DNA from: Nostocoides_A vanveenii
GTDB lineage: Bacteria; Actinomycetota; Actinomycetes; Actinomycetales; Dermatophilaceae
Reading direction: 5' to 3'
DNA length: 64,000 nucleotides
NCBI RefSeq assembly: GCF_039531165.1
Contig: NZ_BAAAPN010000044.1
Span: 1-64,000 of the forward strand
The translations under genes and the position numbers were made by a program. Positions within the stretch are counted from its first letter, which is position 1. Each line of letters begins with the position of its first letter. The notes beneath the pieces were generated by a model. It had not been told where the DNA came from and searched no databases. It saw nothing but the letters and a program-made list of their open reading frames with translations. Of the stretch, positions 47,896-56,672 are shown one piece after another.

Positions 47896-48879
47896 ATGAC
47901 CGCGCCCGTCACCGTCCCGAGCCGCGTGCCTCCGCTCGTGCTCATTCACGGGCCCGAGGCGGTGCTCATCGACCGCGCCCTCGCCGAGACCCTTGCCGAG
48001 GTCCGCATCGCCCAGCCGGAGGCCGAAGTCATCCGGCTCTCGGCCCAGGGGTATGAGGCGGGCCAACTGACGATGGCGGCCAGCCCCAGCCTGTTCGGCG
48101 AGGCCAAGACCGTCGTGGTCGCCGATGCGGACGAGGGCGGCGAGGCATTCCAGAACGACCTGCTCGCTGTCATCCCCGATACCGAGGACGAGTTGCGGAT
48201 CATCGTCATCCACAAAGGCGGCAACCGCGGCAAGAAGATCGTCGACACGCTCAAGCATCACAAGGCCCGCGTGATCGACGCTCCGGCCATCAAGACCGAC
48301 CGCGACAAACAGGACTTCACCGTCAACGAGTTCCGGCGCGCCGGGCGGAAGGCGACCCCGGGGGCCGTCCGGGCGCTCATCGAGGCCGTCGGCAACGACA
48401 TCGCCGAGTTGGCCGCCGCATGCCGGCAGCTGGTCGACGACACGACCGGCACGATCGATGAGCAGGTCGTCCTCACCTATCACGGTGGCAAGGTCGAGGC
48501 CACGGGGTTCCGTGTCGCCGACGCGGCCATCGCCGGCGATGCGGGTGAGGCCCTCCGCCTGTTGCGTCACGCTCTCGGCACCGGCCTCGATCCCGTTCCT
48601 ATCGTCGCCGTCCTCGCCGGCCAGCTGCGCCAACTGGTCCGTGTGGGTTCCGCCGGCTCCGGACGCTCGGGCGACCTGGCGCGGGATCTCGGGATGGCGC
48701 CTTGGCAGGTCGATCGCGCGCGCCGTGCCCTCAACGGCTGGGACGGCCCGGCCCTGGGACGCTGCATTCAGGCCGTCGCGGCGGCCGATTTCGAGGTCAA
48801 AGGCGGTGGGCGCGACCCGGTGTACGCCGTCGAACGCGCCATCCTGACGATCGCCGGCGAGCGAGCCGGCCGGCGCTGA
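47896..48879 (+). CDS. holA: DNA polymerase III, delta subunit
   Basis: This 327-aa clamp-loader subunit opens the beta clamp. It has the AAA+-like fold without a Walker A, starting PLVLIHGPEAVLIDRALAET, with YEAGQLTMAASPSLFGEAKT and VVVADADE in the first domain. A helical middle region (RALIEAVGNDIAELAAACRQ) and a C-terminal collar (ALGTGLDPVPIVAVLAGQLR) follow. Gene order holA-rpsT is the usual actinobacterial one and supports the call. Start ATG 47896 gives the family's normal N-terminus. Confidence 0.92.
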   Translation: MTAPVTVPSRVPPLVLIHGPEAVLIDRALAETLAEVRIAQPEAEVIRLSAQGYEAGQLTMAASPSLFGEAKTVVVADADEGGEAFQNDLLAVIPDTEDELRIIVIHKGGNRGKKIVDTLKHHKARVIDAPAIKTDRDKQDFTVNEFRRAGRKATPGAVRALIEAVGNDIAELAAACRQLVDDTTGTIDEQVVLTYHGGKVEATGFRVADAAIAGDAGEALRLLRHALGTGLDPVPIVAVLAGQLRQLVRVGSAGSGRSGDLARDLGMAPWQVDRARRALNGWDGPALGRCIQAVAAADFEVKGGGRDPVYAVERAILTIAGERAGRR

Positions 48880-49050
48880 CCCCGGCGGTTTGGGGCCGCC
48901 CGCCCGCACTGGTAAATTTGCTCCTTGCGTGCGCGCAAGGTCGTGCGCGCACGAAGCACCACCCAGGCATCCTCACGCAAGGTATCCCCACGCCGGTCCC
49001 GAGGAGGCCTGCCGCCCTCAACGGCATACCGACCAACAGAAAGATAGTTC

Positions 49051-49311
49051 GTGGCAAATATCAAGTCCCAGATCAAGCGGATCAAGACCAACCGCACCCG
49101 GACCGAGCGCAACAAGGCGGTCAAGTCCGAGGTGCGCACCTTCGTCCGCAAGTTCCGCGAGGCTGCGGCCTCGGGCGACGTGGAGGCGGCCAAGACCGCT
49201 CTCCAGGCCGCGTCGAGGAAGCTCGACAAGGCTGTCGCCAAGGGCGTCATCCACAAGAACCAGGCCGCCAACAAGAAGTCGGCGATGGCCAAGAAGGCCG
49301 CTTCCCTCTGA
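49051..49311 (+). CDS. rpsT: 30S ribosomal protein S20
   Basis: This 86-aa basic, helical protein binds 16S rRNA. It begins with GTG coding MANIKSQIKRIKTNRTRTER and ends VIHKNQAANKKSAMAKKA, the classical S20 pattern. The leader from about 48900 contains a TAAATT -10 element and two copies of the palindrome TGCGCGCA, six bases apart. A strong hairpin terminator follows the gene. The GTG start is common for this gene and may relate to autogenous control known in other bacteria. Confidence 0.97.
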   Translation: MANIKSQIKRIKTNRTRTERNKAVKSEVRTFVRKFREAAASGDVEAAKTALQAASRKLDKAVAKGVIHKNQAANKKSAMAKKAASL

Positions 49312-49331
49312 GGCTTGCCCGTCGTTCGGCG

Positions 49332-49364
49332 AAGGCCACCCACCCCACGGGGTTGGGTGGCCTT
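49332..49364 (+). terminator. Terminator after rpsT
   Basis: A stem of 14 paired bases out of 15 begins AAGGCCACCCA and closes with TGGGTGGCCTT around an ACG loop, followed by GTGCTTTG. Confidence 0.88.
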
Positions 49365-49419
49365 GTGCTTTGCCCCCGTCGGCCGACAACGCGCATGTAT
49401 CACCGCTGACGCCGTCCTG

Positions 49420-49435
49420 CTCTCTGACTAGAGAG
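49420..49435. promoter_or_regulatory. Inverted repeat CTCTCT-GACT-AGAGAG upstream of the Cys-rich gene
   Basis: A perfect 6-bp dyad with a four-base centre lies 20 bp before the start codon and just ahead of the GGGAGG ribosome site. It could be an operator or a small RNA hairpin controlling the two-gene unit. Confidence 0.45.
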
Positions 49436-49455
49436 AGACCAACGGGAGGTGCGAC

Positions 49456-49929
49456 ATGGCACAACGCGACCTGCTCTGCCCGAGCGCCGCGGCCGAGCCG
49501 GGCGTGATCGTCCTGGGCATCCGACGCGCGGATGGGACGATCGGCTATTTGCCCGGACAACTCACCGCGGACGCGGACTTCGTCGCCGCGGTCCGGGACC
49601 GCGCGTCAACCGACTTCCGCTTCGCGGCCCCGTGCGCGCGCGGCGGCTGTGGGCACTGGCGCGCTGACCCGCCACCCGACAGCAGCAGTCCGTCTTCCGA
49701 CCGGTCATCCGCCGGCCCGCCATCGGGGCAGTGTTCACTCATCGGCCGGCTGCGGGACGTGGTCGCTGATCAGTACCAAGCCGATGAACTGCCCCGATGT
49801 GCCATCCGCGCGAGCTGCCGCTGGTTCGCCCAGGACGGGCGCGACGCCTGCCGGATCTGCCCGGTGGTCACCAGAGCGTCCGGGGCACCGGCCTCGGCCG
49901 ACCCATCACAGGAAGGAACACCACGATGA
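49456..49929 (+). CDS. Cys-rich protein of unknown function, first gene of a two-gene unit
   Basis: A 157-aa soluble protein with eight cysteines in ordered positions: C8, CARGGCGHW near residue 60, C93, LPRCAIRASCRWF near residue 114, and ACRICP near residue 131. The spacing (CX4C, CX5C, CX2C) suggests a metal or iron-sulfur site. The middle is a Ser/Pro-rich linker. The N-terminus has a compact VIVLGIRRADGTIGYLPGQ segment. I do not recognise a named family. The next gene overlaps the stop by four bases, so they are translationally coupled, and an inverted repeat lies upstream. The intact frame and good GGGAGG site support a real gene. Confidence 0.7.
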   Translation: MAQRDLLCPSAAAEPGVIVLGIRRADGTIGYLPGQLTADADFVAAVRDRASTDFRFAAPCARGGCGHWRADPPPDSSSPSSDRSSAGPPSGQCSLIGRLRDVVADQYQADELPRCAIRASCRWFAQDGRDACRICPVVTRASGAPASADPSQEGTPR

Positions 49930-50162
49930 GTGGCAGCAAATTCACGGTCGACCTCGGCGGTCTGCAGTTGACGCCGATCCTCGAAGAACGCCTCGACGCG
50001 CAGATCCGCAGCAGCGTGCTCTCGGCGCTCGCCCAGATGGAAGTCCCGGACCTGCACGGCGCCATCGACTTCAAGGAGCTGGACGGCGAGATCCGCGGGA
50101 TCTACGCGGTGATCAACGAGGGCCTCCTCCAGGACCTCAACAGCCGGGGCTTCGGCCGCTGA
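49926..50162 (+). CDS. Small acidic/helical protein of unknown function, coupled to the Cys-rich gene
   Basis: A 78-aa protein starting at ATG 49926, which overlaps the Cys-rich gene's stop. It has SKFTVDLGGLQLTPILEERL at the N-terminus, then amphipathic helices (AQIRSSVLSALAQMEV, IRGIYAVINEGLLQDLNSR). There is no cysteine, no signal peptide and no membrane helix. The small size and coupling to a likely metal protein suggest a partner subunit, chaperone or substrate peptide; this is inference. AGGAAGG precedes the start. No family was recognised. Confidence 0.7.
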   Translation: MSGSKFTVDLGGLQLTPILEERLDAQIRSSVLSALAQMEVPDLHGAIDFKELDGEIRGIYAVINEGLLQDLNSRGFGR

Positions 50163-50303
50163 CTGTCCCCGCGCGTGCTACGGCACGCCGACACCGATCG
50201 AGATGGCCAACACGTCGAGGAGTCGCTCGACTTCTTGGCGTGTTGGCCTCGATCGATCCGGGCGCCGGCCCTCTGTCGCGGACGCCCGGTACCGTCCCGA
50301 CGT

Positions 50304-51299
50304 ATGAATGCTGCCACCGGCCTGAGCGTCCTCTTCTACGGCGGGACGGGAGTGATCAGTTCCGCGTGCGCCCGCGAGGCGGCGCGGGCCGGGTATACGG
50401 TCAGCGTCCTCCACCGCGGACAGACGACAAGCCGTGCCTTGCCCGATGGGGTCGAGGTCATGCACGCCGACGTCCGCGACAGCAACTGGGTGGCCCACGC
50501 CTTGGGGGGTCGCCGCTTCGACGTCGTCGCCGACTTCCTCGCCTTCCATCCCGACAATGTGCGTCAGAGCCTCGATCAACTCGCCGGTCGCTGCGGGCAC
50601 TATGTCTTCATCTCGTCGGCGTCGGCCTATCAGACGCCGCCCTCGCGGCTGCCGGTCACCGAGTCCACACCCCTACGCAATCCGTTGTGGGACTACTCCC
50701 GCAACAAGATTGCCTGCGAGGACCTGCTCGTTCAGCGCTATCGCGACGACGGACTCCCGATGACGATCGTGCGCCCGTCCCACACGTATGACGCGACCAG
50801 CCCGCCGCTCTTCGGCGGCTGGACCGCGGTGGAACGGCTGCTGCGCGGGGCACCAGTCGTCGTTCCCGGCGACGGCACCTCCTTGTGGACCGTGACCCAC
50901 GCGCGTGATGTCGCGCGCGCCTTCACGACCCTGCTGGGGGAGCCAACGGCATACGGGGAGGCGGTGCACATTACCGCCGACACCGCGCTGACCTGGAACG
51001 CGCTCTTCACGACACTCGCTGCGGCCGCCGGTGTGGAGGCGCATCTGGTCCCCGTCGCCTCGGAGGCGATCTGCGAGGGCCGCCCGGAACTGACCGGCAG
51101 CCTGCTGGGCGACAAGGCGCAGTCGATGGTCTTCGACAACTCCAAGATCCGGACCTTCGCGGCGGGCTGGCGCGCGGAGACCACCTTTGCTCAAGGAGCG
51201 CGAGAGATCATCCGCTGGCATCGCGAGCACGACGTATGCAGTGGGGAGCCCGACCTGGATGCCTACTTCGACGCACTCGTGGCCCGCTGGCGCCCCTGA
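50304..51299 (+). CDS. NAD-dependent epimerase/dehydratase-family (extended SDR-like) protein
   Basis: A 331-aa extended or atypical SDR. The dinucleotide motif is LFYGGTGVISSACAREA near residue 10, slightly different from the usual GGTGFIG. YVFISSASAYQ lies near residue 100, the catalytic YSRNK tyrosine-lysine pair follows near residue 132, and IVRPSHTYD comes later. It resembles the isoflavone-reductase/RNA-binding CSP41-like NAD-dependent epimerases. The substrate is unknown. Start 50304 was chosen for the canonical N-terminus. It converges with the PemK-like gene. Confidence 0.85.
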   Translation: MNAATGLSVLFYGGTGVISSACAREAARAGYTVSVLHRGQTTSRALPDGVEVMHADVRDSNWVAHALGGRRFDVVADFLAFHPDNVRQSLDQLAGRCGHYVFISSASAYQTPPSRLPVTESTPLRNPLWDYSRNKIACEDLLVQRYRDDGLPMTIVRPSHTYDATSPPLFGGWTAVERLLRGAPVVVPGDGTSLWTVTHARDVARAFTTLLGEPTAYGEAVHITADTALTWNALFTTLAAAAGVEAHLVPVASEAICEGRPELTGSLLGDKAQSMVFDNSKIRTFAAGWRAETTFAQGAREIIRWHREHDVCSGEPDLDAYFDALVARWRP

Positions 51300-51315
51300 C
51301 CGGGCTGTGTCGCCG

Positions 51316-51921
51316 TCAGCGGCTGGACCCGTGAACACCCGCGAGCGCGGCGACCACCGCCTCGAACGGCTGCTGCCCCAGAACGGAACCCTCGCGCCGG
51401 ATCGCGGAGGGGTCCACACGCAGGATCCGGTGCACGCCGACCTCGGAGGCGCGCCCGCGTGCGTCCCACGCGCCGGACCCGATATCCACCCAGATCCGCC
51501 CCTGCGCGCGCTCATGAGCGGCGTCGCGATCGTGGTCCTTGCTGGTCATCGGCAACGCCAACAGCCACGGGCCATCCCACGCGATCAGCAGCACGGGCCG
51601 ATCCTTGCCGCGCGCCGGGTCCTCCTGGAAAGGCACCCACGCCCACACCACCTCACCGGGGTCGGGACGGCCATCGGGCTTGGGGGAGTAGGTGATGCGC
51701 GGCAGGGGACCGGTGAAGTCGGCCAGCGGGGCATTCCCGCCGGAGGGAGGCGACCCTGCGGGGCCGGCGCCCCCCGACGCCGCCTCCGCGCCCCTCGCCC
51801 CAACGCGTGCCGGTCCACCCGCCCGTCGACCCGGTCGCGCGGCGGCTGACTCGCCCGCCCGATGCGTCAGCCGCGCTAACAATCGGTCGACGAGGGATGC
51901 CAGTGACCCGCGATCGGCCAT
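51316..51921 (-). CDS. PemK/MazF-fold protein with Ala/Pro-rich N-terminal extension
   Basis: A protein of about 201 aa. The C-terminal 115 residues have the PemK/MazF barrel: PGEVVWAWVPFQEDPARGKD, RPVLLIAWD, LLALPMTSKDHDRD, and VHRILRVDPSAI. Toxins of this fold cut RNA, but many chromosomal actinobacterial members with long N-terminal extensions are uncharacterised. The first 85 residues are Ala/Gly/Pro-rich and probably disordered. No antitoxin-like gene is adjacent. Instead the start lies one base after the stop of an M48 protease, so the two are coupled. ATG 51921 is preferred over GTG 51957. Confidence 0.75.
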   Translation of the reverse strand: MADRGSLASLVDRLLARLTHRAGESAAARPGRRAGGPARVGARGAEAASGGAGPAGSPPSGGNAPLADFTGPLPRITYSPKPDGRPDPGEVVWAWVPFQEDPARGKDRPVLLIAWDGPWLLALPMTSKDHDRDAAHERAQGRIWVDIGSGAWDARGRASEVGVHRILRVDPSAIRREGSVLGQQPFEAVVAALAGVHGSSR

Positions 51922-51922
51922 T

Positions 51923-52882
51923 TCAGCCGCCGTTTCCCGGAGGCAGGATGGATGCACGCTCCGGCCCAGGCGGGGCCGAGATCATGCCTTTGGGCGCTCG
52001 CGGTCGCCACAGCAGCCGGCCCGGGGCCGACCGATCCCGCAGCGCGTGCGCCCGCCACGCCAGCACCGGGTGCGAGGACATCGCGTTGACGGTCCAGACG
52101 AAGAAGCCCTTCTCGCTCTCCGCCCGGTCGGCGATCGCGTTGATGTCCACCGTTTCGTTGAGGTACTTCCCGGCCGCCAGGACCGACATCGCGGGCGCGC
52201 TGCCGTGCGCGCAATAGGCATACCCGAAGTTGTCCGCGGTGAACTCCTGGCTGCGCGAGAGCGCCGGGCCGATGATCGGCACGATATTGGCGCCGAAGAT
52301 CCCCAGCCACCGCCAATAACTGGTATGCCCGGCGGCAATGTGGCCGACTTCGTGGCCGATGATGAAGCGCAGGGCATCGGGATTCTTCAGCCGGCCACCG
52401 ACCTCGAACAGGTCGCTGTAGATGAAGATGAAGCGGCGGAAGCCGTGGCCCGAGGCCGCCGCATTGATCATGCCATTGCCGAGCACGACATAGGCATCAG
52501 GCACCCGCTTCAGGCCGAAGGCGCTGGCGGCGTCCTGCACCATGGCATACGCCTCGGGGTACTGGGTCGGCGTGACCTTGACGCCGTTCAGCCGAAGTTT
52601 GGCCATCAGCTGCCCACGCATGAACCACAGCACGAGCGGCGCCAACGCGAACAGCAACACATACGGGTCGGGCGTCTCGCCCCTGCGGAAGGCGCGGATG
52701 ACCGCGACCAGGCACGAGATCAGGATCACCACGGAGACGAGCACCGCCACGACGAGCGCGAAATTCTCCAACGGGTGGCGCAAGGCCGCTCGGATGGTGC
52801 GGCGCCGACCCGCACGCCCGGGATCGTCGGCGACCGGGTCCACGGGCGCGTAGCCGGGCGGCGGGGGCGGGTGGAGCGACAT
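51923..52882 (-). CDS. M48-family membrane zinc metalloprotease
   Basis: This 319-aa membrane peptidase resembles HtpX/Ste24 proteins. Two transmembrane helices (FALVVAVLVSVVILISCLVA and VLLFALAPLVLWFMRG) precede the catalytic domain. The zinc motif is HEVGH in IIGHEVGHIAAGH near residue 190, and the third ligand Glu is in SRSQEFTADNF. The N-terminus is Pro-rich and cytoplasmic. Such enzymes degrade misfolded membrane proteins. Start ATG 52882 gives the MSLHPPPPPG N-terminus. It is co-transcribed with the PemK-like gene. Confidence 0.88.
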   Translation of the reverse strand: MSLHPPPPPGYAPVDPVADDPGRAGRRRTIRAALRHPLENFALVVAVLVSVVILISCLVAVIRAFRRGETPDPYVLLFALAPLVLWFMRGQLMAKLRLNGVKVTPTQYPEAYAMVQDAASAFGLKRVPDAYVVLGNGMINAAASGHGFRRFIFIYSDLFEVGGRLKNPDALRFIIGHEVGHIAAGHTSYWRWLGIFGANIVPIIGPALSRSQEFTADNFGYAYCAHGSAPAMSVLAAGKYLNETVDINAIADRAESEKGFFVWTVNAMSSHPVLAWRAHALRDRSAPGRLLWRPRAPKGMISAPPGPERASILPPGNGG

Positions 52883-53033
52883 ACGCGATCCTTGACTCCT
52901 GCGGTGGCGAGGCGGACGGCACGGACGCCATCCCGGTCTCATTGGATCATCCAGCGCCGACAACCGCTGCTGGTCGCGCGTGGGAGACTAGGCAGTCAGT
53001 CCCCGCCCGACCACCGAAGGATCACGAGCGCCA

Positions 53034-54887
53034 GTGTCACCCCGTGCCCGCACAGCGTTGCATCCGCACGCCACGCCGCCGGAGCTGATCCGCAACTTCT
53101 GCATCATCGCCCACATCGACCATGGCAAGTCGACCCTGGCCGACCGGATGCTGCAGCTGACCGGCGTCGTCGACGACCGCTCGATGCGCGCGCAGTATCT
53201 CGACCGGATGGACATCGAACGCGAGCGCGGCATCACCATCAAAAGCCAGGCCGTGCGCATGCCGTGGGAACTCGACGGCACGACCTATGCGCTCAACATG
53301 ATCGACACGCCCGGTCACGTCGACTTCACCTACGAGGTCTCGCGCAGCCTCGCCGCCTGCGAGGGCGCCGTGCTTCTCGTCGATGCCGCGCAAGGTATCG
53401 AGGCGCAGACTTTGGCCAACCTCTATCTTGCGATGGAGAACGACCTGACGATCATCCCGGTCCTCAACAAGATCGACCTGCCCGCGGCGCAGCCGGAGAA
53501 GTATGCCGCGGAGCTCGCCGGCCTGATCGGCGTCGACCCGCAGGACTGCCTCAAAGTCAGTGGCAAGACCGGGGAGGGCGTCGAGGCGCTGCTGGAGCAG
53601 ATCGTCCGGCAACTCCCGCCACCGGTCGGCGACCCCGACGCCCCGGCCCGCGCGATGATCTTCGACTCCGTCTATGACACCTACCGCGGGGTCGTGACCT
53701 ATGTCCGCGTCATCGATGGCAATCTCAACCCGCGCGAGCGGATCGTGATGATGTCGACCAAGGCGCAGCACGAGCTGCTCGAGATCGGCGTCATCTCACC
53801 CGAGCCGGTGCCGAGCAAGGGCCTAGGCGTCGGCGAGGTCGGCTATTTGATCACCGGCGTCAAAGACGTGCGCCAGTCCCGCGTCGGCGACACGGTCACC
53901 AACGCCGGCAAGCCCGCCACCAAGGCGCTCGGCGGCTACCGCGACCCGAAGCCGATGGTCTTCTCCGGCCTCTATCCGATCGACGGCTCGGACTATCCCG
54001 ACCTGCGCGAGGCTCTGGACAAGCTCAAGCTCAACGATGCCGCGCTCGTCTATGAACCGGAGACCTCCGCCGCCCTCGGCTTCGGTTTCCGCTGCGGCTT
54101 CCTCGGCCTGTTGCACCTAGAGATCGTCCGGGAACGACTGGAGCGTGAGTTCGGCCTCGACCTGATCTCCACCCAACCCAATGTCGTCTACCAGGTGACC
54201 ATGGAGGACGACACCGTCGTCACGGTGACCAACCCGAGCGAGTTCCCGCACGGCAAGATCGCGGAGGTCCGCGAGCCCATCGTGCGAGCGACGATCCTCG
54301 CGCCGAGTGAGTTCATCGGCGCGATCATGGAGTTGTGCCAGGGCAAGCGCGGCAGCCTGCGCGGCATGGACTACCTCTCCGAAGACCGGGTCGAGATGCG
54401 CTACACCCTGCCACTCGCCGAGATCGTCTTCGACTTTTTCGACCAGTTGAAGTCGCGCACCCGCGGCTACGCCTCCCTCGACTACGAGCCCGACGGTGAG
54501 CAGGTCGCCGATCTGGTCAAGGTCGACATCCTGCTCCAGGGCGAGCAGGTCGACGCCTTCTCCGCCATCGTGCACAAGGACAAGGCCTACGGCTATGGCG
54601 TGATGATGGCCGGCAAGCTGAAGGAACTCATCCCGCGGCAGCAGTTCGAAGTGCCTATCCAAGCCGCCGTCGGCGCGCGCATCATCGCCCGCGAAAATAT
54701 TCGCGCGATCCGCAAGGATGTGCTCGCCAAGTGTTATGGCGGTGACATCACCCGCAAGCGCAAGCTGCTAGAGAAGCAGAAGGAAGGCAAGAAGCGGATG
54801 AAGATGGTCGGTCGTGTGGAGGTCCCGCAGGAGGCCTTCATCGCCGCTCTCTCCTCCGACGACAACGGCGCCAAGGCCAAGAAGTAG
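53034..54887 (+). CDS. lepA: Elongation factor 4 (LepA), ribosomal GTPase
   Basis: A 617-aa translational GTPase that acts on the elongating ribosome. G1 is IIAHIDHGKSTLADRML, the switch region is ERGITIKSQAVRM, G3 is IDTPGHVDF, and G4 is VLNKIDLP. Domains III to V follow, and the LepA-specific C-terminal domain ends RKRKLLEKQKEGKKRMKM. The start is GTG 53034. The gene is intact and clearly core, unlike the decayed transporter immediately downstream. Confidence 0.96.
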   Translation: MSPRARTALHPHATPPELIRNFCIIAHIDHGKSTLADRMLQLTGVVDDRSMRAQYLDRMDIERERGITIKSQAVRMPWELDGTTYALNMIDTPGHVDFTYEVSRSLAACEGAVLLVDAAQGIEAQTLANLYLAMENDLTIIPVLNKIDLPAAQPEKYAAELAGLIGVDPQDCLKVSGKTGEGVEALLEQIVRQLPPPVGDPDAPARAMIFDSVYDTYRGVVTYVRVIDGNLNPRERIVMMSTKAQHELLEIGVISPEPVPSKGLGVGEVGYLITGVKDVRQSRVGDTVTNAGKPATKALGGYRDPKPMVFSGLYPIDGSDYPDLREALDKLKLNDAALVYEPETSAALGFGFRCGFLGLLHLEIVRERLEREFGLDLISTQPNVVYQVTMEDDTVVTVTNPSEFPHGKIAEVREPIVRATILAPSEFIGAIMELCQGKRGSLRGMDYLSEDRVEMRYTLPLAEIVFDFFDQLKSRTRGYASLDYEPDGEQVADLVKVDILLQGEQVDAFSAIVHKDKAYGYGVMMAGKLKELIPRQQFEVPIQAAVGARIIARENIRAIRKDVLAKCYGGDITRKRKLLEKQKEGKKRMKMVGRVEVPQEAFIAALSSDDNGAKAKK

Positions 54888-54894
54888 CCGCGAA

Positions 54895-56080
54895 GGCGGA
54901 CGCCGCGCCTGGTTCTCGATCACTGGTCATCCCCGGCGCGGCCCTGCTGTGGGGGCTGCAGTTCGCCCTCCTCAACCCGACCATCGGCCTGCTTCTGGCG
55001 GCGCTCTACGGCGCGACGCCCGGGCAGGTCGGGTGGGCGCTGACGGCCTACAACATCTCCGGATTCGTCTCCACCCTGATCGTCCCCACCCGCGCAGACC
55101 GCTCCGGTGACTACGTCCGGCCGATGGTCGTATGCGGCGTGCTCACCGTCCTGCTGGTCACCGCGCTCGCACTCGTGACCACCTTGTGCCGCTCGCGGTG
55201 CTCGCGCTGGTCGCGCTCGGCGGTCCGGCCGGGGTCGGACTGGGGCTGCTCTTTGCCCATCAACGGGCGCTGGGAGCGAGCGTTGCGCAGATCAAGCGCA
55301 CCCGGGCGGTCTTGTCCTTCGCCTGGATCGCGGGCCCCCCCCGGTCGCGACTGTGATCATGGGCCTGCTCGGCAATCGGTCGATCTTGTGGACCATCGCG
55401 ATCATCGGGATCGGTTCCATCGCCGTGAGCGTGGCTCTGGCCAAAGCTGCCCGGGCTGCCGCCCGGGACCGGTCCGGTGTCCCGGAGGGCGGGGGATTGC
55501 TCGATGCGATCCGTCGCCGCGAGATCGGACTGCTCGTCGGCGGACTGGTGCTGCTCGGGGCCGCCAATACGGCGGCAGTGTCCGTCACCAACCTCTTCGT
55601 CACCGATCGACTCGATCTGCATGTCCTGTTGGGAGGTGTGGCCCTCGGCGTCGCCGCAGCCCTCGAGATCCCCTTCCTGCTCGTGCTCGGCAAGGTGGCC
55701 GAACGGGTCGCGCCCAAACGCCTGCTGAAGCTCGGGGCGGTCGCAGCCGTCGCCTACTACGCCGCGATGATGCTCGTCGACGGACCCATTTCCCTCGTGG
55801 CCGTCCAGATCTTCAATGCGGCCAGCATCGCCGCCGTTCAGGGCATCGGGCTGACCGTGCTGCAAGACGCTCTACCCGGTCCGGGGCTGGCATCGGGGTT
55901 GTTCATGAACTCGATCCGGGTGGGCGCGGTGCTCGCCGGGCCGTTGATCACCCTCGGGGCCGCACCCGAACTGGGCTATGCCGCCGTCTTCCTGGGGGCC
56001 GCGGTCATCGGCGCCTCGGCCTGGGAGTGCTGTTCCTCGCCCGTGCGTCACGCCCCGCCGCGCTCGACGTCGCTTGCTGA
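54895..56080 (+). pseudogene. MFS sugar-efflux-type transporter, multiply frameshifted
   Basis: Transporter sequence is spread over several frames: ALLWGLQFALLNPTIGLLLA and LTAYNISGFVSTLIVPTRAD first. After a shift near 55185 comes PLAVLALVALGGPAGVGLGL. After an eight-C run near 55335 a third frame reads GLLGNRSILWTIAIIGIGSI through LQDALPGPGLASGLFMNSIR. Near 56020 another shift leads to GVLFLARASRPAAL and a stop at 56080. Ten or so hydrophobic helices match SET-type major facilitator exporters of about 390 aa. No start codon is evident in the first frame. One shift sits at a homopolymer and might be a read error, but not all. Confidence 0.75.
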
Positions 56081-56141
56081 TGTGCGCCGGATTGGCGGTG
56101 CTGTTCCAAAGAACCCCCTGAGGACACAGATACTTAGGCCC

Positions 56142-56657
56142 ATGACTTCCGCGCAGGCCGGGTGGTATGCCCAGCCAGACGGTCGCCGACTCTATTGGGA
56201 TGGGGTCGCGTGGACGGCGGGGCCGACACCGCAGGATCGGCCGCTCTCGGCATACGACCCGATGACCGGTGCGCCCTATGGCACGGCGTCTTATGGTCAG
56301 CCGTCGCCGCAGACCGGGCTTCAGCCCTACGGCCTGGCCGCTGGGCAGCCCGGCTTACCGCAGGCGTATGGCGCACCTGCGGTCAGCTATCCCCCGCCGT
56401 ATGCCGTGGCTCCGGTCGTCGCGCCGAAGAACCCCGGCTTGTCGTTGATCGCGTCCTTCTTCATCCCCGGGCTGGGGACGATGATCAATGGGGAAGTCGG
56501 GAAGGGCATCGCCTTCTTGCTCATCTACCTCATCAGTTGGCCGCTCATCCTGGTCTTCGTCGGCGTGCCGCTAATGCTGGGCGTGTGGATCTGGGGGATG
56601 GTTGACGCCTATACCGGCGCGCAGAACTGGAACCGCCGCTACGGCATCTGGAGCTAG
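56142..56657 (+). CDS. DUF2510/TM2-type membrane protein
   Basis: A 171-aa protein. The N-terminal module AGWYAQPDGRRLYWDGVAW is the DUF2510 domain, a short WxxDP-like fold common in actinobacteria. A Pro/Tyr/Gly-rich linker follows, then two helices (SLIASFFIPGLGTMINGEVG and GIAFLLIYLISWPLILVFVG) and a TM2-like tail (MVDAYTGAQNWNRRY). The start at ATG 56142 gives the full DUF2510 domain; the same frame is open upstream only because the transporter pseudogene is shifted. Function unknown. Confidence 0.85.
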   Translation: MTSAQAGWYAQPDGRRLYWDGVAWTAGPTPQDRPLSAYDPMTGAPYGTASYGQPSPQTGLQPYGLAAGQPGLPQAYGAPAVSYPPPYAVAPVVAPKNPGLSLIASFFIPGLGTMINGEVGKGIAFLLIYLISWPLILVFVGVPLMLGVWIWGMVDAYTGAQNWNRRYGIWS

Positions 56658-56672
56658 CCCAGGCCTGCAAAC

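Noticed and set aside
55353..56657. Fusion of a transporter with a DUF2510 protein
   Set aside because: The fusion arises only from a frameshift at the end of the decayed transporter; the DUF2510 gene has its own start at 56142.
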